DNA of 64,000 nt from Myxococcales bacterium (GTDB taxonomy: Bacteria > Myxococcota_A > Polyangia > Nannocystales > Nannocystaceae). The notes beneath the pieces are model-generated. The model did no database searches. It was not told the DNA's origin and saw nothing but the letters and a program-made list of their open reading frames with translations. Shown here one piece after another: positions 1 through 9,089 of the stretch. The stretch's first letter is position 1. The number at the start of each line of letters is the position of its first letter. Position numbers and translations under genes: made by a program. The stretch lies in the NCBI GenBank assembly GCA_020633315.1, contig JACKDV010000002.1:1-64000 (forward strand). The letters are read 5' to 3'.

Positions 1-388
1 TGAACACCCGGTCGCCGTGGGTCCCGGCGTCGTAGACCGCGACCACGTTGGGGTGGGAGAGCTTGGCGAGCGCCTGCGCCTCCCGCAGCAGCCGTCCGCG
101 CGCGTTGGCGGCGTCCTCGTTGGCGTCGAAGCGCACGAGCTTGAGGGCCACCCGACGATCGAGCTCGGGATCGTAGGCCGAGAACACCTCGCCCATGCCC
201 CCGGCGCCCAGGCGACCGATGATGAAGTAGCGATCCACCTGCGCGCCGCGAGGGAGGCTCCAGTCCGCCTCGCCGTGGCCGCTCGAGTCGAGCGCGGGAG
301 CCTGGGCCTCGGTGACTCCGGTGGGCTCGATCCGCGTGGCATCGAGGTCCGTATTGGTGACGTCGCGCGTCGGGGCCACTGGGGCCAT
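1..388 (-). CDS. Ser/Thr protein kinase, N-terminal part (runs off the window)
   Basis: The first 129 codons of a eukaryote-like (Hanks-type) kinase are visible; the rest lies outside the window. The ATG at 386-388 opens a 50-residue Thr/Pro/Ala-rich leader. The kinase N-lobe follows: glycine loop GRLGAGGMGEV (about residues 58-68), the ATP-anchoring lysine in VALKLV (K83) and the alpha-C glutamate in LLREAQ (E103). The SHPNVV segment that follows is typical of bacterial PknB-like kinases. It is expected to phosphorylate Ser/Thr of unknown partners in the cytoplasm. The substrate and any C-terminal sensor domain (TPR or transmembrane in relatives) cannot be seen. Confidence 0.9.
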   Translation of the reverse strand, partial: MAPVAPTRDVTNTDLDATRIEPTGVTEAQAPALDSSGHGEADWSLPRGAQVDRYFIIGRLGAGGMGEVFSAYDPELDRRVALKLVRFDANEDAANARGRLLREAQALAKLSHPNVVAVYDAGTHGDRVF

Positions 389-410
389 TGGAACACGCTT
401 CTCGATCCGA

Positions 411-700
411 TTTCAGCTCGGGAGTGCTCGCGGAGCTCGCGCAGCAGCGATCCGCAGCAGGGCTCGGAGCACGGATCGTGGGCCCAGCAGCAGGTCACCC
501 CGTTGCCGCTGCACTTGGAGCGTGCCCTGGTCGGCGTGCTCGCAGGCGGCGGCCGCCTCGGCCCCGACCACCGCCACCGGCGATGCGTCGCGGGTGGGGA
601 CGGTGGGATCGGGTCGTTCGTGAGCTCGGGCCGCCGTGCCGTCACTGCCGCGGTGCTGGGGCCGCGGACGGTGTCCGTGGTGGCTGGCCCGGGTCGCGGG
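411..700 (-). pseudogene. Possible decayed cysteine-rich secreted-protein gene in the gap between cytochrome and kinase
   Basis: The 375-base gap between the cytochrome gene and the kinase has no intact gene. On the minus strand one frame carries a Thr/Ala/Pro/Asp-rich stretch ending ACEHADQGTLQ (near 513). Shifting frame by one base at about 513 continues as a cysteine-rich run containing TCC, DPC and EPCC. This resembles the spacer plus Cys-rich tail of the secreted proteins elsewhere in the window, interrupted by a frameshift. There is no clear start, no signal peptide, and the shifted frame runs into the kinase start. Chance remains possible. Confidence 0.25.
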
Positions 701-763
701 AGCCGTGGTCGCAGGCGAGCACGCGCCGTTCGTGCGTCCGAGCGTGGCACGATCGGCAGCGGG

Positions 764-2236
764 CTACAGCGTGCGCAGGTAGGCCAGCAGCGCGCCGCGA
801 TCCTCCGGCGGCAGCTCGGTGCCGAACAGGTGCCCTTCGATCGGCCCCGGCCCGTGGACGCCGCGGTCGTAGCTCGCGGCGAGGCGCTCGGTGGACAGCA
901 GCTCCTCGAGCGAGGCGAGCTGCCCGTGGTGCAGGTAGGGGGCGGCCTCGGCCACGCGCAGCAGGGGCGCCGGTCGGTAGCGGCCCGTGCCCCGGGCAAG
1001 CCCGAAGGCGAGGGTGGGATCGGTGCCGACGAGGCGGGCAGGCACCGGGTCGCCGCCGTGCACCGCATCGTCGTGGCAGCGCTCGCACCCGCGGGCGAAC
1101 AGCTCGGCGCCACGCTCCACCTGGGGGCCGGAGGGCGCCGCCTCGCGGGGCGGCGGCTGCAGCGAGTACACGTACATGGCCAGCGCCCACGCAAGCTCGC
1201 GAGGCGGGCGGCTGCGCTCGCGGTTGGCGTGGGTGATCTGCGTCTCCTGCCGGATGGCGAGCACGGCCGGGTGCAGGTGCCGGATGGTGCCCGCCTGGGT
1301 CAGCGCCGAGTGCTGCTTCACGCCCCACAGGTCGGGGATGGCCACGGGATCCTGATCGTCGTCCTCGGTGATGTCGGCGCGCCCCGGGCCCCAGCTCGCC
1401 ATGCGCTCGGCCAGCACGGGCGGCAGCGGGGCCCCGCTGTCGCGGTGGTAGGCCAGACGCAGGCGTCCGTAGTCGAGCTCGCGTCGCGCTCGGCCCTCCA
1501 CCACCGCGCCCGCCTCCACCGTGGTGTGGCACAGGGCACAGGTGATCCCCACGCGGGGCTCGTGGCCGATGTCCTCGAACAGCACCAGCCCCGGCCACCG
1601 CTCGTCGGTGCCCGGCCCCAGCCCCACCTCGGTGGCGATGGCGGGGTGGGCCAGCGCATGCTCGGCGAAGACCTCGGGGCGCAGCGGATACTCGAAGAAC
1701 ACCTTGCGTCCCAGCTCCACCCACTGCGCCATCGTGCTCGGGCGCGTGCCGTCCCACAGGGGCGCGGCGCTGGGGTCGAGGGCCGGCGTCTCGCCGGCGG
1801 CCAGGCGCGTGGCCACGGCGGCGGTGATGGGCTGCGTGCGGGGGACCCACTCGGGCAGCAGGTCCCAGCCCTGGTCGTCGCGCGCATAGGCGCTGAGGCG
1901 AGCGCGGGAGTACTGGTTGTCGTGGTTGGTCAGCGAGCGCTCGAGCATCTCGCGGCGAAAGGCGAGGTCGTACAGGTAGCGATCGGCCTGCTCCAGCATC
2001 CACTCGTCGGACCACGCGGAGACCGGGACCAGCGGGCTCGGACGGGTCTCGGGTGCGGGCCGGGCTCGGGCGGGCGACTCGGGCTCGGGCCGGGCTCGGG
2101 CGGGCGACTCGGGCCGAGCTTCGGCGGACGTCACCGCGGTCGGCGAGGCCTGCGGGTCTCGCCGCGAGGCCGCGTCGTCGCAGCCGCTGGCGATGATTCC
2201 CAAGAGCCCGAGGCCCAGCGGGGCGAGGCGTCCCAC
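764..2236 (-). CDS. Di-haem cytochrome c peroxidase-like lipoprotein
   Basis: A predicted 490-residue exported c-type cytochrome. The GTG start at 2236 lies just after the stop of the upstream lipoprotein gene (2242) and gives a lipoprotein signal ending IASGC, with C19 as lipid site. A Pro/Ser/Ala/Arg linker follows (about 40-70), including a directly repeated ESPARARPEP-like unit. Two haem-c motifs are present: CALCH (233-237) and CERCH (384-388). The later YLHHGQLASLEELL (434-447) resembles the conserved C-terminal segment of the cytochrome c peroxidase/MauG family. It probably transfers electrons or reduces peroxide at the periplasmic face. The upstream gene is likely co-transcribed. Donor and true substrate are unknown. 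Confidence 0.82.
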   Translation of the reverse strand: MGRLAPLGLGLLGIIASGCDDAASRRDPQASPTAVTSAEARPESPARARPEPESPARARPAPETRPSPLVPVSAWSDEWMLEQADRYLYDLAFRREMLERSLTNHDNQYSRARLSAYARDDQGWDLLPEWVPRTQPITAAVATRLAAGETPALDPSAAPLWDGTRPSTMAQWVELGRKVFFEYPLRPEVFAEHALAHPAIATEVGLGPGTDERWPGLVLFEDIGHEPRVGITCALCHTTVEAGAVVEGRARRELDYGRLRLAYHRDSGAPLPPVLAERMASWGPGRADITEDDDQDPVAIPDLWGVKQHSALTQAGTIRHLHPAVLAIRQETQITHANRERSRPPRELAWALAMYVYSLQPPPREAAPSGPQVERGAELFARGCERCHDDAVHGGDPVPARLVGTDPTLAFGLARGTGRYRPAPLLRVAEAAPYLHHGQLASLEELLSTERLAASYDRGVHGPGPIEGHLFGTELPPEDRGALLAYLRTL

Positions 2237-2241
2237 GGTGA

Positions 2242-2976
<735 letters not shown>

Positions 2977-3069
2977 GGCGGGGCTCCGTGGGATACGGAT
3001 CGTCAGGCTATCAGATCTGATCGCGGCCCAGCGGGGCGGGCCTCCGAGCCGCGCTCGGCTCGCTCCCGC

Positions 3070-4017
3070 TCAGGCCCCGGCGCCGTCGTCCTCGTAGTGC
3101 GCCTGCATCTGGCGCAGCTCCTGGCGCACTTGCTCCCGCAGCGAGGCGGGCTCGAGCACCTCGGCGTGGGCTCCCCAGTGCAGCACCCAGCGCTGGACCT
3201 CCTTGGTCCCGGCGACCTCGGCGTGCAGCACCGCATGGCCGTCCTCCTCGGTCCGCACCTCTTGCTCGGAGGTCAGCGGGTACTCGGGCAGCAGGCGCGC
3301 CGCGTAGGGCGACAGGCGGATCGCCACCTGCACCCGGGGGCCGCTCCAGATCTTCACCGCGCCCCGGAACAGCTCGTCCTCGTCCACGTCGTGGACCTCG
3401 GCGTCGTCCTCGAGGCGCTCGGTGTCCTCCATGCGGGCGACCTTGAAGGTGCGGTAGCCCAGCTGCGGCTCGTGGGCGATGAGGTACACGTGCTCGTCCA
3501 CCAGGCGCCACATCAGCGGATCCACGGTGCGCACGCGGTACTTGGCGTCGCTGGCCGAGCGGTAGCGGAAGCGGACCTTCTTGCGCTGGGCGATCGCGGC
3601 GTCGAGGACCTTGAGCGACTGGGCGTGCGAGGGCTCGGGCTCGGGCTCGGGCTCCGAGCCCGGCTGGCGGGGGCGGTTGCGGGCGAGCAGGGCGTCGAGC
3701 TCGCTGAGCAGCGAGGTGCCGCGCAGCGGCTCGAGGTAGCTGCGAGCCAGGCGGAGCGCGTCCCACTGCAGCGGGGTGGGGGACAGCTCGGGGAGCTTGT
3801 CGCCCAGCAGGCTGATCCGCGCCTCGCCGTTGACGGTCTCGCGCAGCATCGGCACGCCGGCCTGCTCGAGCATCTCGAGGTCGCGGTACAGGGTGGCGCG
3901 GCTGCTGCCGGTCTCCTCGAGCAGGCGCTTGGGCGTGAGGCCACGGCGGCGCCCGTGCAGCAGCTGCACGATCTGCCACTGACGGATCAGCATGTTGCGG
4001 GCGCTGCGACTGGACAT
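3070..4017 (-). CDS. WYL-domain transcriptional regulator
   Basis: A 315-residue DeoR/WYL-type regulator. Residues 7-60 form a winged HTH (LIRQWQIVQLLHGRRRGLTPKRL, then SRATLYRDLEMLEQAGVP). Residues about 150-225 form a WYL-like ligand-sensing domain (VRFRYRSASDAKYRVRTVDPL... LIAHEPQLGYRTFKVARM), followed by a WCX-like C-terminal part. Family members bind DNA and sense nucleic-acid or nucleotide ligands. The gene starts 13 bases after the stop of a Ser/Thr kinase gene on the same strand, so it may be co-transcribed with, or a target of, that kinase. A short repeated Glu-Pro tract lies between the domains. Confidence 0.9.
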   Translation of the reverse strand: MSSRSARNMLIRQWQIVQLLHGRRRGLTPKRLLEETGSSRATLYRDLEMLEQAGVPMLRETVNGEARISLLGDKLPELSPTPLQWDALRLARSYLEPLRGTSLLSELDALLARNRPRQPGSEPEPEPEPSHAQSLKVLDAAIAQRKKVRFRYRSASDAKYRVRTVDPLMWRLVDEHVYLIAHEPQLGYRTFKVARMEDTERLEDDAEVHDVDEDELFRGAVKIWSGPRVQVAIRLSPYAARLLPEYPLTSEQEVRTEEDGHAVLHAEVAGTKEVQRWVLHWGAHAEVLEPASLREQVRQELRQMQAHYEDDGAGA

Positions 4018-4030
4018 CGGCGAGGCCCCC

Positions 4031-4918
4031 TCAGGCCGCGGGCCAGCTGGCCTGCAGGCGCTGGGCGAAGACGCGGGCGTCGGCGGGGCGGGCCCGCGGA
4101 TCCTTGGCCAGGCCCTGCATCACCAGCTCGACCAGCCCGGGCGGCACGCGATCGCCCAGGTAGGTCCCCAGCGGGATCACGGGATCCTGGGCGTGGGCCC
4201 GCAGCCACATCAACGGGTTGTCGATCCACAGCGCCCGCACCTCGCTCACCGAGCAGTTGGGCACGAAGGGCACGCGCGCCGACATCAGCTCGTACAGCAG
4301 CATCGACAGGCTGTAGACGTCGGCCGCGGGGGTGAGGGCGTGGGTGGTGAGCTGCTCGGGCTGGGCGTAGTGGGGCGTGCCCACCAGCACGTGGCCCTGG
4401 GTGGCGTTCTTGCCGATCACCGAGTCGCCGCCCCACGAGCGCGCCAGCCCGAAGTCGAGCAGGCGCACCCCCACCTCCTGGGTGATGAAGATGTTGGCCG
4501 GCTTGAGGTCGCGGTGCACGATGCCGCGGTCGTGGGCCTCCACCAGCCCCAGGCAGCACTGGTGGATGACGTGGGCCGCCCACGCGGGGGGCAGCGGTCG
4601 ATCGAAGTCGTGCCACTCGTCGAGCGGGCGCCCGCTGAGCAGCTCCATCAGCACGTAGATGTTCCCGTCGCGGCGCAGGCCCGCGTCGTACACCCGCACC
4701 ACGTGGGGGTTGGTCATGGTGCGCAGCACCGCCACCTCGCGCAGCGCTCGCTGGGCCGTCTCGAGCTCGGTCACCGGGTGGCGGGAGAGCTTGAGCGCCA
4801 TGGGGACCCCGTAGCGGGGGTCGATCACCTTGTAGACCCGACCGAAGCCTCCCTCGCCGAGCTCCTCGAGGATCTCGAACGGGCCGTAGCGCTCACCCGG
4901 CTGGAGGCTCTCGGACAT
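4031..4918 (-). CDS. Soluble Ser/Thr protein kinase
   Basis: A compact 295-residue kinase that is nearly all catalytic domain. Visible motifs are the glycine loop ELGEGGFGRVYKV, the VAIK-type lysine in MALKLS, the catalytic loop HRDLKPAN (near residue 135), a DFG equivalent in LLDFGLA, and the activation/APE region GTPHYAQPEQ. No transmembrane segment or added sensor domain is present, so it is cytoplasmic. It sits directly upstream of the WYL regulator (13-base gap) and the two may work together; phosphorylation of that regulator is only a guess. A TATCAT hexamer lies ten bases before the ATG. Confidence 0.93.
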   Translation of the reverse strand: MSESLQPGERYGPFEILEELGEGGFGRVYKVIDPRYGVPMALKLSRHPVTELETAQRALREVAVLRTMTNPHVVRVYDAGLRRDGNIYVLMELLSGRPLDEWHDFDRPLPPAWAAHVIHQCCLGLVEAHDRGIVHRDLKPANIFITQEVGVRLLDFGLARSWGGDSVIGKNATQGHVLVGTPHYAQPEQLTTHALTPAADVYSLSMLLYELMSARVPFVPNCSVSEVRALWIDNPLMWLRAHAQDPVIPLGTYLGDRVPPGLVELVMQGLAKDPRARPADARVFAQRLQASWPAA

Positions 4919-4928
4919 GGACCCGGCG

Positions 4929-4934
4929 ATGATA
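4929..4934 (-). promoter_or_regulatory. -10-like TATCAT upstream of the kinase gene
   Basis: On the minus strand TATCAT ends ten bases before the kinase ATG at 4918, with no Shine-Dalgarno between. It fits the short-leader pattern seen at many genes here. No clear -35 element. Confidence 0.4.
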
Positions 4935-4958
4935 GCAGGCCCCGGCGGGCCCGAGCCC

Positions 4959-5996
4959 TCAGCTCGTGGGCGCTCCCGTGATCGCCTCGTAGAGCCGCGG
5001 CAGCGAGACGTCGAGGCGATGGTCGATGCCCGAGTGCGTGCCGTCGAACTCCTCGTAGCGGTGGGCGATGCCGTGGCGCCGCAGCGCGGCCGCGAGCTGG
5101 CGGGCGCCGTAGTGCAGGAAGTACTGGTCGTGCCGTCCGCAGTCCAGCCACAGCAGGCGCAGGCTCGACAGCGCGCTTCGGACCTCCGGCCGCTCCACCT
5201 GCTCCACCGGATCGTGGGCCAGCCACGCCGCCCAGCGCTCGGGATCGAGGGCGCAGGTGTGGAGGTCCACGGGCAGGCGGATGCCGGCCGGGGCGCTGGG
5301 ATCGGGATCGGGATCGTAGCTGGCGCCCATCGCCAGGATCATCAGGGTGTGGAAGTCGCTGCCGCGCAGGGCCGGGGTGCTGCGCACGTGCTCGAGGAAG
5401 GGCGCGATGCCGCCGTGGCGCGCGAGGGTGTCGAGGGTGGCCGGGAAGTCGCGCAGGTAGAGGTTGGCGAAGCCCATGTCGCCGGAGTGGCAGGCCACCG
5501 CGGCCCAGTGCTCCGCGTGGCGCATGCCCTGCACCAGCGCCCCGTAGCCGCCGCTGCTCTTGCCGACCACGGCGCGGTGGGCCGGCCCGGGGAGGATGGG
5601 CAGCTCGGCCTCGAGGCGGGGCAGCATCTCCTCCACCAAGAAGCGCTCCCAGCGGCCGAGCGTCGGCGAGTCCAGGTACTGGTTGCCGCCCAGCGAGGTG
5701 AAGCCGTCGGGGAAGGCCACCGCCACCGGGCCCATGCGGCCCTCGGCGATCAGGCGATCGATTCGCTGGGGCACGCTCTGCCCGAAGGCGGTCCACGCCA
5801 GGCGCTTGAGGCCGCTGCCGGTGAAGGCGGCCAGGTCCACCAGCAGGGGCAGGCGCTGCCCCTCGGCGTCGGCGGGCAGGTACACCGCCACCGTGCGCGT
5901 GGCGGGGTCACCCAGGCGGTTGCCGGCCAGCGCCGCGGACTCGATGCTGAGCTCGATCACCCGCCCGCGGGGGCGCTCGAAGCAGTGCTCGGGCAC
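4959..5996 (-). CDS. Alpha/beta-hydrolase, esterase D/enterochelin esterase-like
   Basis: A 345-residue hydrolase of the putative esterase (Esterase_phd) group. The nucleophile elbow is GKSSGGYGA, the acid is probably in WLDCGRHDQY and the histidine in FDGTHSGIDH, all in the expected order. The N-terminal half carries a beta-sandwich-like entry ending VYLPADAEGQRLPLLVDL. No signal peptide is seen, so it is probably cytoplasmic. It starts four bases after the TolB-like lipoprotein gene and is likely co-transcribed with it. The substrate is unknown; the family includes S-formylglutathione hydrolases, antigen-85-like transferases and siderophore esterases. Confidence 0.85.
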   Translation of the reverse strand: MPEHCFERPRGRVIELSIESAALAGNRLGDPATRTVAVYLPADAEGQRLPLLVDLAAFTGSGLKRLAWTAFGQSVPQRIDRLIAEGRMGPVAVAFPDGFTSLGGNQYLDSPTLGRWERFLVEEMLPRLEAELPILPGPAHRAVVGKSSGGYGALVQGMRHAEHWAAVACHSGDMGFANLYLRDFPATLDTLARHGGIAPFLEHVRSTPALRGSDFHTLMILAMGASYDPDPDPSAPAGIRLPVDLHTCALDPERWAAWLAHDPVEQVERPEVRSALSSLRLLWLDCGRHDQYFLHYGARQLAAALRRHGIAHRYEEFDGTHSGIDHRLDVSLPRLYEAITGAPTS

Positions 5997-6000
5997 CGCC

Positions 6001-7215
6001 TCAGTCCTTCCACTCCGCGATGAACACGTTGGTGTCGCCCTCCTCGACGTGGTTGCGGTTGGAGGCGAACACCAGCCGCTTGCCGTCGCGGGTGAACATG
6101 GGGAAGCCGTCGAACTCGTCGGCGAAGGTGATCTGCTCGAGCCCCTCGCCGTCGACCCCGATCATGTAGAGGTCGAAGTTGCGGCCCTGCTCGTCATTGA
6201 CGTTGGACGAGAAGATGATCCGCTGGCCGTCCGGGTGGAAGTAGGGGGCGAAGTTGGCCTTGCCGTTCTTGGTGATCTGCGTCTGCTCGCTGCCGTCGGC
6301 GTTCATCACGAACAGCTCGAGCCGGGTGGGGCGCACCAGGCCCTCCTTGCGCAGCTCCTCGTACTTGGCCAGCTCGTCCTCGCCCTCGGGGTGGTTGGCG
6401 CGGTAGACGATCTTGCTGCCGTCGGGGGAGAAGAACGGCCCGCCGTCGTAGCCCGGGGCGTTGGTCAGGCGGGTGATGCCGCTGCCGTCGAGGTTGGCGA
6501 GGTAGACCTCCGGGTCGCCGTCGCGGGTGGAGGTGAACACGATCTTGTCGCCCTTGGGTGAGATCGTGGCCTCGGCATCGTAGCCGTCGCCGGTGATGAG
6601 CGGGGTGGGCTCGCCCCCGCCCGCGTCCACCAGGTAGATGTCGAACTCGTCGTAGAGCTTCCACACGTAGCCCTTGGAGCGATCGGGGGGCGCGAGGCAG
6701 CCGTCGTCGGCCGCGTGGGTGGAGGCGTAGAGGATCTTCTGATCGCCGGGCAGGAAGTACGAGCAGGTGGTGCGGCCCTTGCCCGTGCTCACCAGCTTCT
6801 TGTTGGAGCCGTCGAGACCCATGGTGAAGATCTGATCGCAGCCCTCGCCCTCGTGGGCCTGGAACACCAGCTGCGACTCGTCGAAGCTGAGGTAGGCCTC
6901 GGCGTTCTCGCCCCCGAAGGTGAGCTGGGTGATCGAGGCGAGGTGGCTCTCGCCCGGCAGGGGCGTGACGGTCTTGGCGTCGGCGTCGGTCTTGGCCGTC
7001 GCGTCGGTCTCGGCGTCGGCGTCGGTCTTGGCCGCCGCGTCGGTCTCGGCGTCGGCGTCGGTCTTGGCCGCCGCGTCGGTCTTGGCCTCGCCGCCTGTCT
7101 TCGCGGCCTTGGCATCGCCCTTGGCGTCCTTGCTGGCGTCGCCGGGCTTGGGCGTGGAGTCGCAGGCCACGAGGGCCAGGGAGAGGGCGAGCAGCGGGCG
7201 AATCGAGCCGACCAT
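6001..7215 (-). CDS. TolB-like PD40 beta-propeller lipoprotein
   Basis: A 404-residue lipoprotein with signal LLALSLALVAC (C18). A low-complexity Lys/Ala/Asp/Thr spacer (about 20-85) follows, then a WD40-like PD40 propeller. The propeller blades carry the TolB signature in varied form: EAYLSFDESQLVFQAH, EATISPKGDKIVFTSTRDGDPEVYLANLDGSG, DGGPFFSPDGSKIVYRA, FAPYFHPDGQRIIFSS, DGFPMFTRDGKRLVFAS. It probably acts at the periplasmic side as a protein-interaction platform, but no tol-pal genes adjoin it. The start is the ATG at 7215, preceded nine bases upstream by TAGGCT. Confidence 0.88.
   Translation of the reverse strand: MVGSIRPLLALSLALVACDSTPKPGDASKDAKGDAKAAKTGGEAKTDAAAKTDADAETDAAAKTDADAETDATAKTDADAKTVTPLPGESHLASITQLTFGGENAEAYLSFDESQLVFQAHEGEGCDQIFTMGLDGSNKKLVSTGKGRTTCSYFLPGDQKILYASTHAADDGCLAPPDRSKGYVWKLYDEFDIYLVDAGGGEPTPLITGDGYDAEATISPKGDKIVFTSTRDGDPEVYLANLDGSGITRLTNAPGYDGGPFFSPDGSKIVYRANHPEGEDELAKYEELRKEGLVRPTRLELFVMNADGSEQTQITKNGKANFAPYFHPDGQRIIFSSNVNDEQGRNFDLYMIGVDGEGLEQITFADEFDGFPMFTRDGKRLVFASNRNHVEEGDTNVFIAEWKD
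6979..7086. repeat. Three 36-bp tandem repeats inside the TolB-like lipoprotein gene
   Basis: Copies start at 6979, 7015 and 7051, exactly 36 bases apart and nearly identical. They encode alternating Lys-Thr-Asp-Ala and Glu-Thr-Asp-Ala units in the linker between the lipid anchor and the propeller. The unit length is a multiple of three, so copy-number change would keep the frame and alter only linker length. Confidence 0.85.
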
Positions 7216-7224
7216 GGGGCGGCG

Positions 7225-7230
7225 AGCCTA
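7225..7230 (-). promoter_or_regulatory. -10-like TAGGCT upstream of TolB-like gene
   Basis: On the minus strand TAGGCT ends nine bases before the ATG at 7215, without a Shine-Dalgarno between. The same hexamer at the same distance precedes the nitrilase gene (34206). Confidence 0.4.
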
Positions 7231-7288
7231 GCAGGGCAGCGATCGATGACTCCAAGTGGCGGAGATCATTGCCCTTGCCCGAGCATCG

Positions 7289-7888
7289 CTACGGTCCCCA
7301 GTACCAGGCGGTCACCGCCACCCGGGGGCCCCTCGTCACCGGTCGCACCTCGTGCTCGAGACGCTCGCTGAGGAACACCACCATGCGATCGTGCCGGGGC
7401 TCGATCGTCAGCGCGGCGGCGCTGGGCCAGCAGCACAGCTCGCCGCCGTCGCGGGGCGTCCACTCGGGGTTGGCGTAGTAGATGGCGGTCACGCGCCGGC
7501 TCGGCCCGCCCCGGAAGGCGTCGGCGTGACGCACGTAGCCGCAGCCCTCGTGGTAGACGGCGGCCTGCACCTCGAAGCGACGCAGGCCCAGGAACGCCTC
7601 GCGGGACAGTCGGACGCGCAGCTCGGCGAAGAACCCCAGCAGCGGGGCGAGGCGCGGGTCCGCGTCGTCGGGATCGATCCAGCCATGGAGGTCGGAGCGC
7701 AGCTCCTCTTGCCGCGCGCGGGTCCGGCCGAGGCCGGCGGGGTGCAGCCGACCCTGGACCTCGGCCTCGAGCACCGCAGCCCGGATCCCGTCGGCCGCGG
7801 GCGCGCCCAGCAGATCGTCGAGCACCAGCGGCTCGCCCTCGCCGAGGGCGGCGAGATCGAGGGGACGGACGACGGGGGCGTACGGCAC
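7289..7888 (-). CDS. 2-oxoglutarate/Fe(II) oxygenase, prolyl 4-hydroxylase-like
   Basis: An Fe(II)/2OG dioxygenase of the P4H type. Iron ligands are H121 and D123 (VRHADAF) and H179 (LEHEV); R189 (GPRVAVTAWYW) is placed to bind 2-oxoglutarate. The Tyr in AIYYANPEW and the GGEL turn are also typical. I chose the GTG at 7888 as start (199 residues) because the frame upstream, open from an ATG at 8002, has biased Ser/Arg/Pro composition and lies over the tail of a dead kinase fragment. The longer 237-residue form cannot be excluded. It probably hydroxylates a protein or peptide. Confidence 0.8.
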   Translation of the reverse strand: MPYAPVVRPLDLAALGEGEPLVLDDLLGAPAADGIRAAVLEAEVQGRLHPAGLGRTRARQEELRSDLHGWIDPDDADPRLAPLLGFFAELRVRLSREAFLGLRRFEVQAAVYHEGCGYVRHADAFRGGPSRRVTAIYYANPEWTPRDGGELCCWPSAAALTIEPRHDRMVVFLSERLEHEVRPVTRGPRVAVTAWYWGP

Positions 7889-7940
7889 CGCCGAGTAGGA
7901 GCCAGGCGCGAGCGGAATGGGTGCAGAGCAGGAGCGTGGC

Positions 7941-8240
7941 TCAGCCGCGCTCGGCCAGCCAAGCGTCGATCTCGCGGCGGAGCTCGCCCTCGTCGAGGGC
8001 ATCGCGGGCCTGCTGGGCCAGCGCCATCGCCCCGGCCTCTTCCTCGGGCAGCCGCGCCCGGGCGAGCACGAAGCGGGCCTCGGCCAGCTCGCTCGCCGGG
8101 CCGTGGGCCGCGGCTCGTAGCTCGACCGCCCGCTGCACCAGGCCCTTGGCGTGGGCCGCCGCCAGGCCGCGGGCCGCCTGCACGTACACCTCCAGGCACT
8201 CCCGCCAGGGGCGACGCTCCTGGTGCCACTGGGCCACCCG
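7941..8240 (-). pseudogene. Internally deleted Ser/Thr kinase remnant
   Basis: The frame reads ...QWHQERRPWRECLEVYVQAARGL, then AAAHAKGLV, then QRAVELRAAAHGPASELAEARFVLARARL and on to EIDAWLAERG with a stop at 7941. The first part is the segment just before the HRD catalytic loop of the large myxobacterial kinases (normally ...AAHAKGLVHRDFKP). The second part is the alpha-helical C-terminal tail of the TPR region of such kinases. Everything between them is missing: catalytic loop, DFG, activation segment and transmembrane segment. The N-lobe is also gone, and the frame enters directly from the PilZ gene end. This is a deletion relic of one kinase gene. Confidence 0.75.
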
Positions 8241-8242
8241 GA

Positions 8243-8932
8243 TCACGGTACTGCGCGCTCGCTCCACCGATACTGGAGCGTGGTGAGGATCTCGATCAGC
8301 TTCCTGGGTCGATCGTCGCGGGTGATGAAGGCCATGCCGTAGCGGGGGCCGTCGCGGCGACGGACCTCGGCCTCGAGCAGCACCGACTTGCCCTCGAGCT
8401 TGAGCGCGACCATGCGACGGTGCCCCTCCTCGATGTCGGGCACCTCGCTCTCGCGGAACTCCACCAGGATGCCCTGCAGGCTGAGGTCGATGGCGATCAC
8501 GGGCTGGAGGCTCTCGCCGTGGAGGATGGCCGCGCCCATCGTGCCCGAGGGCACCGGCACGCGGACCGACGCGCGGCGCATCTTGAGCTGGAGCGCCTCG
8601 GGGACCTGCAGGGTGACGTCGAGCGAGCCGCCGTCCTGCTCCGCCACCCACAGCACCGGCCCGGTGAAGCCGGCCGACTTGCCCGCGAGCGGGAAGCTCA
8701 GCGCCACCAGGGCCCCCTGCAGCGGGCTGCGCGGGGGATGGAGCAGGTGCACCACCACGCCGGCCGAGGTGGCCGAGCGCAGGTGCCCCGCAGACGACAG
8801 CGCCATGTGAGCGGCCATCAGCGAGCACGGGGTGTTGGTCTCGCACAGGGCCCGGAGGGTCTCCAGCGCCACGCCGTCGCGGCGCACCCGCTGGCGTGCC
8901 GCGCTCGCGAACATGTCTTCCCAGTCGTTCAT
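8243..8932 (-). CDS. PilZ domain protein (c-di-GMP receptor)
   Basis: A 229-residue protein with a YcgR-like N-terminal barrel (about 30-115) followed by a PilZ domain. Both c-di-GMP contact motifs are intact: RxxxR at R120-R124 (RRASVRVPV) and DxSxxG at D149-G154 (DLSLQG). It should therefore bind c-di-GMP and adjust motility, adhesion or secretion through an unknown partner. A TAGCAT hexamer lies 15 bases before the ATG. Its stop abuts the dead kinase fragment. Confidence 0.88.
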   Translation of the reverse strand: MNDWEDMFASAARQRVRRDGVALETLRALCETNTPCSLMAAHMALSSAGHLRSATSAGVVVHLLHPPRSPLQGALVALSFPLAGKSAGFTGPVLWVAEQDGGSLDVTLQVPEALQLKMRRASVRVPVPSGTMGAAILHGESLQPVIAIDLSLQGILVEFRESEVPDIEEGHRRMVALKLEGKSVLLEAEVRRRDGPRYGMAFITRDDRPRKLIEILTTLQYRWSERAVP

Positions 8933-8947
8933 GGCGTTGCCGAGATC

Positions 8948-8953
8948 ATGCTA
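8948..8953 (-). promoter_or_regulatory. -10-like TAGCAT upstream of PilZ gene
   Basis: On the minus strand TAGCAT lies 15 bases before the ATG at 8932. No clear -35 element or ribosome-binding site. Confidence 0.3.
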
Positions 8954-9072
8954 GCCCGGCGGTCGGGGCCGAAGGAAGGAGCGAAACGGGCCACGATCGG
9001 GCGCACGGTGGGCGAGGTCGGTGGTCCTGCGCCGATGCTCCCGAACCCGAGCACCGCGCGAGGCGGCGCGGG

Positions 9073-9078
9073 TATGAT
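9073..9078 (+). promoter_or_regulatory. -10-like TATGAT upstream of RCC1 gene
   Basis: TATGAT, one base from the -10 consensus, ends 11 bases before the ATG at 9090. The expected -35 region is GC-rich and unconvincing. Confidence 0.4.
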
Positions 9079-9089
9079 GTGCGCGGGGC

